64,000 bases of DNA from Burkholderiales bacterium (lineage in GTDB: Bacteria > Pseudomonadota > Gammaproteobacteria > Burkholderiales > Burkholderiaceae_C): the NCBI GenBank assembly GCA_017302505.1, contig JAFLDH010000002.1:1-64000 (forward strand), given 5' to 3'. The notes under the pieces were generated by a model, which did not search any database, was not told where the DNA came from, and saw only the letters and a program-made list of their open reading frames with translations. Numbering within the stretch: the first letter of the stretch is position 1; each line of letters opens with the position of its first letter. Positions 34,884 to 44,564 of this stretch are shown one piece after another. Made by a program: the position numbers and the translations under genes.

Positions 34884-35633
34884 ATGCTTCTCAAGGACAA
34901 GGTTGCCGTCATCACTGGCGGCGCAGGACTCAACGGCCTGGGCTTCGCCACGGCCCGTCTGATGGCCGCTCAGGGCGCCCGCGTGGTGCTGCTGGACCTG
35001 GCACGCGCCAACCCGCAGGCGGCCGCTGCTCAACTGGGTGAGGGCCACCTGGGGCTGGTCGTCGATGTCACCGACAAGGCGGCCTGCGAAGCTGCGGCGG
35101 CGCAGGTGTTCCAGACATACGGTGCCATCGACATTCTGGTGAACAACGCCGGCATCACGCAGCCGGTGAAGACGCTGGAGATCACCGGCGCCGACTACGA
35201 CCGCATCCTCGATGTCAGCCTGCGCGGCACGCTTTACATGTCGCAGGCCGTGCTGCCGGCCATGAAGCAACGCAAGGCCGGCTCGATCGTCTGCATCTCT
35301 TCGGTTTCGGCGCAACGCGGCGGCGGCATCTTCGGTGGCCCGCACTATTCCGCGGCGAAAGCGGGCGTGCTCGGGCTGGCCCGGGCCATGGCGCGCGAAT
35401 TTGGCATCGACGGTATCCGCATCAACTGCATCACGCCGGGCCTCATCGAGACCGACATCACCCAGGGCAAGCTCAGCGACGCCAAGAAGGCCGAGATCGC
35501 CGAGTCGATTCCGCTGGCCCGCCTGGGTCGCGCCACCGACGTGGCCGGCGCCTGCGTGTTCCTCGCCAGCGACCTGTCCGCTTACTGCACCGGCATCACG
35601 CTCGACGTGAACGGCGGCATGTTGATCCACTGA
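34884..35633 (+). CDS. Short-chain dehydrogenase/reductase
   Basis: This is a 249-residue NAD(P)-dependent oxidoreductase. Key features are the glycine-rich TGGAGLNGLG (12-21), NNAG near 87, the catalytic Ser in SSVSAQ, YSAAK (Tyr/Lys) and the PGLIETD loop. Asp at the end of strand 2 (VVLLDLA) favours NAD(H). It is the first gene of a rightward operon with a TRAP transporter and split transketolase, so it probably oxidises an imported hydroxy compound. The start at 34884 follows GGAGAC. Confidence 0.85.
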   Translation: MLLKDKVAVITGGAGLNGLGFATARLMAAQGARVVLLDLARANPQAAAAQLGEGHLGLVVDVTDKAACEAAAAQVFQTYGAIDILVNNAGITQPVKTLEITGADYDRILDVSLRGTLYMSQAVLPAMKQRKAGSIVCISSVSAQRGGGIFGGPHYSAAKAGVLGLARAMAREFGIDGIRINCITPGLIETDITQGKLSDAKKAEIAESIPLARLGRATDVAGACVFLASDLSAYCTGITLDVNGGMLIH

Positions 35634-35668
35634 CCACACCACCGAGTCCGACCAAGGAGACAAGAGCT

Positions 35669-36658
35669 ATGCAACGAAAGACCTTCATCCGTACCGCCGT
35701 GGCGGTCGCCGCCTTTGCCGCACTGCCCCTGGTCGCGCAGGCGCAGACCGTCAAGCTGACGCTCGGCCATGGCGCCGCCATCGGTAACCCGCGCCACGAG
35801 GCGAGCGTCAAGTTCGCCGAGGTGGTGAAGGCCAAGTCCGGCGGCCGCATCGAGGTGCAGGTGGCGCCTTCGGCCCAGCTGGGCGACGACGCCGCGATGG
35901 TGACGGCGCTGCGCACCGGCGCGCTGGACATGAGCGCCAACTCGCAGGGCGCCGTCGCCAACGCGGTGCCCGAGTACGCCGCCTTTGGCATGCCTTTCCT
36001 GTTCTCCAGTCCGGCAGCGGCCTTCAAGCTGCTGGACGGCCCGCTGGGCAAGGAACTCGCGGACAAGTCGGCCGAGAAGGGCTTGGTGCTGCTAGGCACT
36101 TGGGACAACGGCATCCGCCAGATGACCAACAGCAAGCGTCCGATCGCCAAGGTCGAGGACATGAAGGGCCTGAAGATGCGCGTGCCGCCCGATGCCACGC
36201 TGGTGGACATCATGAAGGCACTGGGCGCGGAGTCGCAGCAGATCAAGTTCGCCGAGTTGTATGTGGCGCTGCAGCAGGGCGTGGTCGACGGGCAGGAGAA
36301 CCCGCTCGTCAACATCCATGCCAGCAAGCTGTACGAGGTGCAGAAGAACCTGGCGATGACGAACCACCAGTTCCAGATGACGCCGTTCCTGATCAGCAAG
36401 CGCACCTGGGACAAGCTGAGTGACGCGGACAAGAAGGCTGTCACCGAGGCCGCCGCCGAGGCCACCGCACTGCAGCGCAAGCTGTCGCAGGAGGCTGACG
36501 ACAAGCTTCTGGCTGACCTGAAGTCCAAGGGGATGCAGGTGACGACGCCGGACAAGGCGGCCTTCGCCAAGGCCACGGCCGAAGTCACGGCCAAGTGGGA
36601 GGCCGGTCCGATCGGTCCCTACGTGAAGAAGGTCGTCGCCGCCGCGCAGGCTCAATAA
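35669..36658 (+). CDS. dctP: TRAP transporter solute-binding protein (DctP)
   Basis: This is a 329-residue periplasmic binding protein. The signal peptide is residues 1-25 (AQAQ). The DctP signature includes the carboxylate-binding arginine in GLKMRVPPD (near 171) and ELYVALQQGVVDGQENP. Ligands of this family are usually organic acids. It is followed by matching DctQ and DctM genes. Confidence 0.9.
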   Translation: MQRKTFIRTAVAVAAFAALPLVAQAQTVKLTLGHGAAIGNPRHEASVKFAEVVKAKSGGRIEVQVAPSAQLGDDAAMVTALRTGALDMSANSQGAVANAVPEYAAFGMPFLFSSPAAAFKLLDGPLGKELADKSAEKGLVLLGTWDNGIRQMTNSKRPIAKVEDMKGLKMRVPPDATLVDIMKALGAESQQIKFAELYVALQQGVVDGQENPLVNIHASKLYEVQKNLAMTNHQFQMTPFLISKRTWDKLSDADKKAVTEAAAEATALQRKLSQEADDKLLADLKSKGMQVTTPDKAAFAKATAEVTAKWEAGPIGPYVKKVVAAAQAQ

Positions 36659-36706
36659 GCGAAGGTGGGCGCGCCACGCGCCCCGCCCGGAACCAAGGAG
36701 ACAACC

Positions 36707-37234
36707 ATGTCCGGCAAACCCACAGGCCCGCTCGACCGGGCCATCACCGGCGCCTGCCGAGTGCTGCTGTGGCTGTCCACCAGCGTGATCTTCGTGATCC
36801 TGGTGGCCAACACGGTGCTGCGCTATGCCACCGGCTCCAGCCTGCAATGGGCCAACGAGGTGCCGGAGCTGCTGTTCCCCTGGCTGGTGATGTCTGGCGT
36901 GGTCATCGCGGCCCAACACGGCGCGCACATCGCCACCACCTTCCTGATGGAGGCGCTGCCGGCCGTCGCGCGGCGCGTCGTGGCCACCATCAGCTGGCTG
37001 GTGGTGGCGGGCCTGTACGCGACGTTGGCCGTGGCGACCTTCCGCATGCTGGAGATCGTGCATGACGAGAAGTCGCCGATCCTGCAATTGCCCGGGTCCA
37101 TCACCTATGGCTGTGTGATGGGCGGCATGACGCTGCTGGCGCTGCTGGCGCTGCAGTCGGCTTGGCAGTGCTGGCATGTCCAACCCGAGGCCAAGGCGTC
37201 TGCCGAGCCAGTGGTGCCTCAGGCGCACTGGTAG
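36707..37234 (+). CDS. dctQ: TRAP transporter small permease (DctQ)
   Basis: This is a 175-residue membrane protein with four helices and the typical NEVPELLFPWLVMSG segment near residue 46. It forms the permease with the DctM protein encoded 26 nt downstream. It has a good ribosome site (AAGGAGA). Confidence 0.88.
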   Translation: MSGKPTGPLDRAITGACRVLLWLSTSVIFVILVANTVLRYATGSSLQWANEVPELLFPWLVMSGVVIAAQHGAHIATTFLMEALPAVARRVVATISWLVVAGLYATLAVATFRMLEIVHDEKSPILQLPGSITYGCVMGGMTLLALLALQSAWQCWHVQPEAKASAEPVVPQAHW

Positions 37235-37260
37235 TCGCGCTGTCCTGGAGGAGACAACTC

Positions 37261-38520
37261 ATGAGTGCATTGATCCTGCTGGTTTTCATGGGCGCCGCCG
37301 TAGCGGCCATGCCGATCGCCCACGCGCTGCTGCTTGCCGCCATGGCCGCGGCAGCCAGCTCCGACAAGGTGCCGCTGGACCTGCTGGTGCAGCAGATGGT
37401 GGCGCAGGTGCAGAGCTTCCCGCTGATCGCGATCCCCTTCTTCATGCTGACCGGCACGCTGATGATGGGCGGCAAGCTCGGCGAGGCGCTGGTCGGTGTG
37501 CTGTCGGCGCTGATCGGTCGCTTCCACGGCGGCCCGGCTCAGGTGGGCGTGCTGTCGTCGACGCTGTTCGGCGGCGTCTCCGGTTCGGCTGTCGCGGATG
37601 CCTCGGCCATTGGCTCGCTGCTGATCCCGTGGCACAAGCGCCTCGGCTACCCGGCCGCCTTCTCCGCGGCAACGCTGGCCGCGGCCGCGACCATCGACAT
37701 CCTGATCCCGCCATCGATCCCGATGATCCTGTTCGCGTTGACCTCCAACGCGTCGATCGCCGAGTTGTTCGTCGCCGGCGTGCTGCCTGGCATGCTGATG
37801 TGCGGCGGCTTCATGGCCGCGTGCTGGTGGGTCGGTAAGCGCCGCAACTTCCCGCGCGAGACGGCCAAGTTCGATGGTGCGGCCTTCCGCCGCCACATGG
37901 CCTATGCGTCCCCGGCCATCGTGCTGCCGGTGCTGATCATCATCTTCCTGCGCTTCGGCATCGCCACGCCCACCGAAGTGGCCGTGCTGTCCACGCTGTA
38001 CGCCGGTGTGGTCTCGGCGCTGATCTACCGCGATCTGGGCTGGAAGCGGCTGAACGACGCCATCGTGCATGCCGGCCTGGCCACGGGCGTGGTGCTGCTG
38101 GTGATCATGGCCTCGGCGGCCATCGGCTGGCTGCTCACCTTCGACCAGATGCCGCAGGGCATCGCGCACTGGGTGCAGGAGAACGTGCACGCCAAGTGGC
38201 TGGTGATCTTGCTGATGAACCTGCTGATGCTTTTCCTGGGCATGTTCATCGACCTGCCGGCCGCCGTGCTGCTTCTGACGCCGGTGTTCGTGCCGCTCGC
38301 CAATTCGATCGGCATGGACATGACCCAGCTCGGAATCATGATGGTCGTCAACCTGGCCATCGGCTTGTACACGCCGCCCGTCGGTACCACGCTGTTCATC
38401 ACCAGCGCGCTGGCCAAGGTCAAGGTCGGGCAGACGGTGCGCGAACTCGGTCCCTTCTACCTGGTGGCCTTCGGTGTGCTGGCACTCGTTTCGTATGTGC
38501 CTGCCAGCATCCTGAAGTGA
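37261..38520 (+). CDS. dctM: TRAP transporter large permease (DctM)
   Basis: This is a 419-residue permease of 12 or so helices that couples sodium entry to uptake. Family motifs are FGGVSGSAVADASAIG (near 104) and IDILIPPSIPMILFA (near 145). A GGAGGAGAC ribosome site precedes it. The next gene is the transketolase N-terminal subunit, so uptake and metabolism are co-expressed. Confidence 0.92.
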   Translation: MSALILLVFMGAAVAAMPIAHALLLAAMAAAASSDKVPLDLLVQQMVAQVQSFPLIAIPFFMLTGTLMMGGKLGEALVGVLSALIGRFHGGPAQVGVLSSTLFGGVSGSAVADASAIGSLLIPWHKRLGYPAAFSAATLAAAATIDILIPPSIPMILFALTSNASIAELFVAGVLPGMLMCGGFMAACWWVGKRRNFPRETAKFDGAAFRRHMAYASPAIVLPVLIIIFLRFGIATPTEVAVLSTLYAGVVSALIYRDLGWKRLNDAIVHAGLATGVVLLVIMASAAIGWLLTFDQMPQGIAHWVQENVHAKWLVILLMNLLMLFLGMFIDLPAAVLLLTPVFVPLANSIGMDMTQLGIMMVVNLAIGLYTPPVGTTLFITSALAKVKVGQTVRELGPFYLVAFGVLALVSYVPASILK

Positions 38521-38549
38521 CCCCTTTCTTCCTCTTCAAGGAGTCTTCG

Positions 38550-39401
38550 ATGACCGTTTCCAATGAACGGCTGGCCGAACTGGCCGCCGCAGCCTGGCGC
38601 ATCCGCCGCTATGCCCTGCGCATGGGCGAGGTGCAGGGCCAGGGCTACATCGGCCAGGCCCTGGGCTGGGCCGACGTGCTGGCCGTGGCCTATTGCCACG
38701 CCATGAACCTGAAGCCCGCTGAACCCGAATGGGAAGGGCGCGACCGCTTCCTGCTGTCGCATGGCCACTATGCGATCGCGCACTACGCGGCGCTGATCGA
38801 GGCCGGCATCATCGCCGAGAGCGAGTTGGAGACCTATGGCAGTGACGACAGCCGCCTGCCCATGTCCGGCATGGCCAGCTACACGCCGGGCATGGAGATC
38901 TCCGGCGGTTCGCTGGGTCAGGGGCTGATCATCGGTGTGGGTATGGCGCTGGGGTTGAAGCAGAAGAAGAACCCGGCCTTCGTCTACAACAGCATGTCCG
39001 ACGGTGAACTGGACGAAGGCTCCACCTGGGAGGCGGCGATGTCCGCAGCCCACCATGCACTGGATAACCTGATCTGCCTGGTCGACATCAACAACCAGCA
39101 GGCAGACGGGCCCTCGAGCAAGGTGCTGGGCTTCGAGCCACTGGCCGACAAGTGGGCCGCCTTCGGCTGGCATGTTCAGCGCGTCAAGGGCAACGACCTG
39201 CCTGCCGTGGTGGCTGCCTTCGACGCCGCCCGGGCATTAAAGGAGCCCAAGCCCCGCGTCATCCTCTTCGACACGCTGATGGGCAAGGGCGTGCCTTTCC
39301 TGGAAAGCCGGGAAAAGAACCACTTCATACGCGTCGATGCACCCGAGTGGCAGCAGGCGCTGGACATCCTGGACCAAACGCCGCAAGGAGCCCTGGCATG
39401 A
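38550..39401 (+). CDS. Transketolase, N-terminal (ThDP-binding) subunit
   Basis: This is a 283-residue half of a split transketolase. It carries the thiamine-diphosphate and Mg site (MSDGELDEGSTWEA, near 152-165, and DINNQQADG) and the catalytic-type HGHYAIAHY. Split transketolases transfer two-carbon ketol units in several sugar and sugar-acid breakdown routes. It overlaps the C-terminal subunit by ATGA. The substrate is unknown; no sugar kinase is in the cluster. Confidence 0.88.
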   Translation: MTVSNERLAELAAAAWRIRRYALRMGEVQGQGYIGQALGWADVLAVAYCHAMNLKPAEPEWEGRDRFLLSHGHYAIAHYAALIEAGIIAESELETYGSDDSRLPMSGMASYTPGMEISGGSLGQGLIIGVGMALGLKQKKNPAFVYNSMSDGELDEGSTWEAAMSAAHHALDNLICLVDINNQQADGPSSKVLGFEPLADKWAAFGWHVQRVKGNDLPAVVAAFDAARALKEPKPRVILFDTLMGKGVPFLESREKNHFIRVDAPEWQQALDILDQTPQGALA

Positions 39402-40411
39402 GCACCGCTGTCGCAACCCCCAAGAAGCCGAAGCTCACCACGTCGGCGATGATTGCCTCCATTGCCTCGGAAGGGCAGCGCGTCCGGGCCGCGCCCTTCG
39501 GCAAGGCGCTGGTCGAGTACGCTGCCAATCGGCCCGAAGTGGTCGGGCTGACCGCCGACCTGGCCAAGTACACGGACCTGCACCTGTTCGCACAGGCCTA
39601 CCCCGAGCGCTTCTTCCAGATGGGCATGGCGGAGCAACTGCTGATGGGTGCGGCCGGGGGCATGGCCAAGGAAGGCCTGGTGCCCTTTGCCACCACCTAT
39701 GCGGCCTTCGGAACCCGCCGCGCCTTCGACTTCATCCACCAGGTCATCGCCGAGGAAGACCTCAACGTCAAGATCTGCTGCGCGCTGCCGGGCCTGACCA
39801 CGGGCTACGGTCCAAGCCACGCCGCGATCGAAGATATCGCGATGATGCGCGGCGTGCCCGGGCTGACCATCGTCGACCCCTGCGACGCCCTGGACATCGA
39901 GCAGGCAGTGCCGCAGATCGCCGAGCACAAGGGCCCGGTGTACATGCGGCTGCTGCGCGGTCAGGTGCCGCTGGTACTAGACGAGATCGAGGGCTATCGC
40001 TTCGAGCTCGGTAAGGCCAAGCTGCTGCGCGAGGGCGCCGATGTGCTGGTGATCTCCAGCGGCTTGCTGACCATGCGTGCGCTGGAAGCGGCACAGGATC
40101 TGTCCAAGGACAACATTGGCGTGGCGGTGCTGCACTGCCCGACGATCAAGCCGCTGGACGAGGCTGCGATCGTCGAAGCCGTGCGCTACAAGCACCGGCT
40201 GGTCGTGGTTGCCGAGAACCACTCGGTGATTGGCGGATTGGGCGAGGCGGTGGCCAGTGCGCTGTTGCGGCACCGCGTGCAACCGGCGGGGTTCCAGTTG
40301 GCAGGACTGCCGGATGCTTTCCTCGACGCCGGCGCGCTGCCCACCCTGCACGACCGCTATGGCATCAGCCGCGAAGCGCTTGGTGTGCGCATCAGGACCT
40401 GGTTGGCTTGA
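39398..40411 (+). CDS. Transketolase, C-terminal subunit
   Basis: This is a 337-residue half with the pyrimidine-binding and C-terminal domains. The catalytic glutamate lies in MGMAEQLLMGAAGG (near 76-89), followed by PFATTYAAFGTRRAFD and YGPSHAAIEDIAMMR. It completes the enzyme begun by the upstream gene. An N-terminal extension of about 25 residues precedes the domain. It is the last gene of the operon; the convergent aconitase gene ends 48 nt away. Confidence 0.88.
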   Translation: MSTAVATPKKPKLTTSAMIASIASEGQRVRAAPFGKALVEYAANRPEVVGLTADLAKYTDLHLFAQAYPERFFQMGMAEQLLMGAAGGMAKEGLVPFATTYAAFGTRRAFDFIHQVIAEEDLNVKICCALPGLTTGYGPSHAAIEDIAMMRGVPGLTIVDPCDALDIEQAVPQIAEHKGPVYMRLLRGQVPLVLDEIEGYRFELGKAKLLREGADVLVISSGLLTMRALEAAQDLSKDNIGVAVLHCPTIKPLDEAAIVEAVRYKHRLVVVAENHSVIGGLGEAVASALLRHRVQPAGFQLAGLPDAFLDAGALPTLHDRYGISREALGVRIRTWLA

Positions 40412-40459
40412 GTCGTCTGCGAGCGGGCGATCGCGCGGGCGACTTCAACCGACGTGAAT

Positions 40460-42370
40460 CTATCCATTCGACCTGCAAAGGACCCGAGAATCGTCCGCAG
40501 AAGACAGTTCCTGGAAGGCCACCAGCTTGCCGGCAATCGCACTGGCCGCCACCGTCGCCGGGCTGGCCAACCAAACCTGGCCTGGGCCCGAGCGACCCGG
40601 GAAGTTGCGGTTGACGGCACTGACCGTCACCTGGTCCACCGCAGTGGATGCGCCAGGCCCGCAGTTTGCGCAGGCACCACACGCCGGCTGCAGGATTTGT
40701 GCCCCAACGGAGCTGAAGGTATCGATCCAGCCTCGATTGGCGCAGTAGTCGCGCACGTCTGCGGTGCCGAACTGCAGGTACAACGTCACCCCGGGCGCCA
40801 CCCGCAGGCCGTGCTGTGCGGCCCAGGACAGCACCGCGTGGTACTGCTCGAAGTCCTCGCGCTTGCCGGCGGTGCACGAGCCGCCGTAGGCGATGTCGAT
40901 GCGCGGCCTCTGTGGCAGCAGCGACAGCGGCAGGCCGAGGCCGGGGTCACCTGGCCGCGCCACCATCGGCGACAGGGCCCCCGCGTTGATGCGAATCACC
41001 TCGACGTAAGGCGCACCCGGGTCGCTGCACATCCAAGGTTCGATCTCAATCTGCAGACCGCGGCGCTCGCGCAGGAACTGCTGTGTGGTTTCGTCGGGTT
41101 CGACAATGCCGGTGAAGCCGCCCAGCTCGGCCGTCATGTTGGTCAGCGTCGCGCGCTCGTCGATCGACAGCGCGCGCACCGCCTCGCCGCCGAACTCGAA
41201 CACCCGGCCCACCCCTGCGCCGGCGCGAATCGACGGCAGGGCCAGCAGGTGCAACACCAGATCCTTGGCGCTGACGCCCAGCGGCAGGCGACCATCGACC
41301 TCGACGCGCAGCACCTCGGGCAGCTGCAGTCGCACCGCGCCGGTCATGAAGGCATTGGCCATGTCGGTGGTGCCCACGCCTAACGCCACGCAACCCAGTG
41401 CGCCGCTGTGCGGCGTGTGCGAGTCTGTACCCACAATCAGCTCACCGGGCAGCGCGTAGCGCTCGGCCATCAGCGCATGCGAGATGCCCTGCGCGCCTTC
41501 GCCGTCCGGCTGTAGCCCATGATCGACCAAGCCATGCTGAACGACGAAGTCGCGGTGCGCCTGGGCCAGACGCCGCACCTTGCCGACCAAGCCGCTTGCC
41601 ATATGCACCGGGCTGCGCTCGACATAGGCATGGTGATCCTCGAAGCAGACGATGCTCTGGGGCTCGTGCAAGCGGTAGTCTTTGCCGAAGTGCTGCTGCA
41701 GCAGCTGGGCACACATGCCGGTGTAGATCTCGTGGATGAAGCGCCGATCGGCGCGCACGAAGCCGGGCTTCAGCCGGTGGCGGTCGACGATCTTCTCGAA
41801 CAAAGTCTTCGGGCCAGGCCGGCGGTCGGGTGCGACGGCAGGCGGCCCGAGCCCGTAGGCCAATAGGCCGCCGGCGCGCAGGATCGCCGCGGCCTGGGGT
41901 TCACGATCGTCCAGCAGCTCATCCAGCGCAACGTCTTCGCCGCGCTGCAGCCGGTCGACCAGGCTCAGGTCAGTGCTCGTCAGCAGCCCCAGGTTGTCGG
42001 CGTTCTGCCGGTAGATCCGCTCGAAGCTCTCGGCGATCACCAGTCGCACGCCGGCCGACTTCTCGGCCAGTGGGCTGTGCTCGCGCGAGCTACCCTTGCC
42101 ATAGCGCTTGCCGGCCACCAGCACCTCAATGCCTGCATGGCGAAGCGCGTCGAGCCCGATCGGCCGTTCACCGCCGGCCGTGAAGCCGGTATGTGCGTGG
42201 CGGCCCAGCGTGCTGTCGAAGTGCACCAACGACGGCAGCGGCGTGATCTCGTCGGTGGAGATCTCATCGCGCAGCGGTCCGGCCTGCTCGCGGCTGAGAA
42301 CTTGGCCGAGCAGTTGCTCTCGTACCCGCGACGGGTCGCGGCAAAGCAACAGCAACCGGCCGAGTCTCAT
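40460..42370 (-). CDS. Aconitase-superfamily hydro-lyase with N-terminal swivel domain
   Basis: This is a 636-residue enzyme likely to isomerise or dehydrate a tricarboxylate-like acid with a [4Fe-4S] cluster. The LeuD-like swivel domain comes first (DEISTDEITP at 35-44, GKRYGKGSSREH at 88-99), then the LeuC-like catalytic part (TDSHTPHSGALG, GGSCTAGKRED and CGACANCGPG with the cluster cysteines). This order is that of AcnB without its HEAT domain, opposite to AcnA. The start at 42370 avoids overlap with the TctC gene. It is in an operon with TctC, a CoA-transferase and an HMG-CoA-lyase-like enzyme. The substrate is unknown. Confidence 0.85.
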   Translation of the reverse strand: MRLGRLLLLCRDPSRVREQLLGQVLSREQAGPLRDEISTDEITPLPSLVHFDSTLGRHAHTGFTAGGERPIGLDALRHAGIEVLVAGKRYGKGSSREHSPLAEKSAGVRLVIAESFERIYRQNADNLGLLTSTDLSLVDRLQRGEDVALDELLDDREPQAAAILRAGGLLAYGLGPPAVAPDRRPGPKTLFEKIVDRHRLKPGFVRADRRFIHEIYTGMCAQLLQQHFGKDYRLHEPQSIVCFEDHHAYVERSPVHMASGLVGKVRRLAQAHRDFVVQHGLVDHGLQPDGEGAQGISHALMAERYALPGELIVGTDSHTPHSGALGCVALGVGTTDMANAFMTGAVRLQLPEVLRVEVDGRLPLGVSAKDLVLHLLALPSIRAGAGVGRVFEFGGEAVRALSIDERATLTNMTAELGGFTGIVEPDETTQQFLRERRGLQIEIEPWMCSDPGAPYVEVIRINAGALSPMVARPGDPGLGLPLSLLPQRPRIDIAYGGSCTAGKREDFEQYHAVLSWAAQHGLRVAPGVTLYLQFGTADVRDYCANRGWIDTFSSVGAQILQPACGACANCGPGASTAVDQVTVSAVNRNFPGRSGPGQVWLASPATVAASAIAGKLVAFQELSSADDSRVLCRSNG

Positions 42371-42380
42371 CGTGCCGGGC

Positions 42381-43355
42381 CTACTGAAGCTCGACACCGG
42401 CCTTCTTGACCAGTTGCGCGTACTTGGCCAATTCGCTGCGGAAGAAGGGCATGGCCTTGTCGGCAGGCGCGACGTTGATGACGTTGCCCATCTTGGCCAT
42501 CGCCTCCTTCACCGTTGGGTCGGCAAAGGACGCCACCACGGCAGCGTGCACGCGCTGCACCTCTGCCGCTGGCAGACCCTTGGGCCCGATGACTGCAAAC
42601 CAGGCTTCGACCACATAGTTCGGCAGGCCCTGTTCGACGAAGGTGGGAATCTCCGGCGCCACAGGCACACGCTGGGCCGTGGCCACGCCGATGGCCTTGA
42701 GGGCGCCGCTTTTCAGGTGCGCCTGCACGCTGGGCAGCGCGGCGGTAGCGAAGTCCACCTGTCCACCGATCAGGTCGGTGAGCATCGGTCCCACACCCTT
42801 GTACGGAATGTGCCGCGCCTTGACGCCGGCTTCGTCGAGGAACATTTCCGAGGCGAGGTGCAGGATGGTGCCGTTGCCCCCCGAGGCGAAGGTCATGTCG
42901 CCGTTCTTTGACTTCAGCAGCGCGATGAACTCCTTCGAGTTGCTGGCAGGTACTTTGGCATTGACCACCAGCACCACGGGCGTATAGCCGACCACCGCGA
43001 TGGGCGTGAAATCTCCCGGCATGTCGAAGGGCAGCGACTTGTAGACGCTGGGGAAGATGACCACGTTGTTGGACACCACGCTGAGCGTGAAGCCGTCGGC
43101 CGGCGAGCGCGCCAGCGCCTGCAGGCCGACGATACCGCCGGCGCCGGGCTGGTTGTCGACGATGACCGGATTGCCCAGCGCCTTGGCCAATGCGGGCTGC
43201 GCCGAGCGGGTGATGGCGTCCACCCCCGAGCCGGTCGCGTTGGGCAGGATGAAGCGGATGCTCTTGTCCGCCTGCGCCCAGGCAGGCAGGGCCAGGGCGG
43301 AGGCGGCGGCAGTCAGGCCGCCCAGCAGGTGGCGGCGGGTATGGGGCTTGTGCAT
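42381..43355 (-). CDS. Tripartite tricarboxylate transporter receptor (TctC/Bug family)
   Basis: This is a 324-residue periplasmic binding protein. The signal peptide is residues 1-28 (ending AWAQ). Typical Bug features are FILPNATGSGVDAITR, NQPGAGGIVGLQALA and HIPYKGVGPMLTDL. These proteins bind carboxylates. No tctA/tctB permease is in the window, so it is an orphan receptor using a distant permease or acting as a sensor. It lies between the CoA-transferase and aconitase genes. Confidence 0.9.
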   Translation of the reverse strand: MHKPHTRRHLLGGLTAAASALALPAWAQADKSIRFILPNATGSGVDAITRSAQPALAKALGNPVIVDNQPGAGGIVGLQALARSPADGFTLSVVSNNVVIFPSVYKSLPFDMPGDFTPIAVVGYTPVVLVVNAKVPASNSKEFIALLKSKNGDMTFASGGNGTILHLASEMFLDEAGVKARHIPYKGVGPMLTDLIGGQVDFATAALPSVQAHLKSGALKAIGVATAQRVPVAPEIPTFVEQGLPNYVVEAWFAVIGPKGLPAAEVQRVHAAVVASFADPTVKEAMAKMGNVINVAPADKAMPFFRSELAKYAQLVKKAGVELQ

Positions 43356-43373
43356 CGTGTTGTCTCCGGTTGT

Positions 43374-44564
43374 TCAGGCCACCACGGCCCGGTGTTTGAA
43401 GTCTTCGATCTCGGCGGCGGCATAGCCCAGACCCTGCAGCAGTTCGTCCGTGTGCGCGGCAAAGCGCGGCGGCTGCAGACGCACCGGCAGGCGCTCGCCG
43501 GCCAGCGTGATCGGGAACAGCGTGGTCTTCACCGTCTGGCCGGCCTTGTCGCCATCGGGCAGCACTACATCGGCCAGCCCGCCAGTGGCGTTGAGGTGCG
43601 GGTCGTCGAACAGGTCTTCCGGCTTGCGGATCGCCGCGAACGGCAGACCGGCTTGCTCGAAGATCGCCGCCAGTTCGGCCGCGCTGCGGCCTGCCAGCCG
43701 CTCACGTAGCGTGGCCAGCAGTTGCGGGCGCACCTTGACCCGATCATTGTTCGTGGCCAGAAGCAGGTCGGCCTTCAGGTCGACAAAGCCGAGCGCATCG
43801 CAGAAGGTCTGCCACTGCCCGTCGCTAACCGCGGCCAGGAAGATCTGCTCGCCATCCTTCACCGTGAAAACGTCGTAGACAGCCCAGGGGTTGTCGCGCG
43901 CCGGCATCGGCTGCGGGTGGCGGCCGGTCATCGCGTACTGCAGCATGTGCTGGCCCATCAGGAACACGTTGTTCTCGTACAGCGCGCTCTGCACCTCCAT
44001 GCCCTTGCCGGTGATGCCGCGCTGGATTAGCGCACCCAGGGTGCCGATGGCACCGAACAGCCCGCCCATGATGTCGTTGACGCTGGTGCCAGCGCGCAGC
44101 GGGTCACCCGGCCGTCCGGTCATGTAGGCGAGGCCGCCCATCATCTGGACCACCTCGTCGAGCGCGGTGCGGTGCTCGTAGGGGCCCGGCAGGAAGCCTT
44201 TGTGGCTGACGTAGATCAACCTGTCGTTGACAGCCGACAGCGACGCATAGTCGAGGCCGAACTTGGCCAGCGCGCCAGGCTTGAAGTTCTCGGCGACCAC
44301 GTCGGCACTGGCCGCCAGCCTGCGCGCCGCCGCAGCGCCTTCAGGCTGCTTGAGGTCGATGCCGATGCTCTTCTTGTTGCGATTGAACATCGGGAAGAAG
44401 CCCGCACCGGCGCCGAGCAGCCGGCGCGTGCCCTCGCCCTCGATGGGTTCGACCTTGATCACCTCGGCGCCCATGTCGGCCAGCACCATGCCGCAGGTCG
44501 GGCCCATTACCATGTGGGTGAACTCCACCACCCGCAGGCCCTTCAGCGGTTGAGGCGCGTTCAT
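43374..44564 (-). CDS. Family III CoA-transferase (CaiB/BaiF type)
   Basis: This is a 396-residue enzyme that moves CoA between carboxylates. The fold begins LKGLRVVEFTHMVMGPTCG, with NRNKKSIGIDL and the GKGMEVQSALYENNV segment where family III enzymes have the catalytic acid; here it is Glu in ALYEN. The start at 44564 overlaps the lyase gene by ATGA. It probably activates the acid that the lyase cleaves. Confidence 0.88.
   Translation of the reverse strand: MNAPQPLKGLRVVEFTHMVMGPTCGMVLADMGAEVIKVEPIEGEGTRRLLGAGAGFFPMFNRNKKSIGIDLKQPEGAAAARRLAASADVVAENFKPGALAKFGLDYASLSAVNDRLIYVSHKGFLPGPYEHRTALDEVVQMMGGLAYMTGRPGDPLRAGTSVNDIMGGLFGAIGTLGALIQRGITGKGMEVQSALYENNVFLMGQHMLQYAMTGRHPQPMPARDNPWAVYDVFTVKDGEQIFLAAVSDGQWQTFCDALGFVDLKADLLLATNNDRVKVRPQLLATLRERLAGRSAAELAAIFEQAGLPFAAIRKPEDLFDDPHLNATGGLADVVLPDGDKAGQTVKTTLFPITLAGERLPVRLQPPRFAAHTDELLQGLGYAAAEIEDFKHRAVVA

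Noticed and set aside
38550..40411. Split transketolase as 1-deoxy-D-xylulose-5-phosphate synthase
   Set aside because: The ThDP motif (MSDGELDEGSTWEA) and two-gene layout fit transketolase subunits; DXS is a single longer chain with different signatures.
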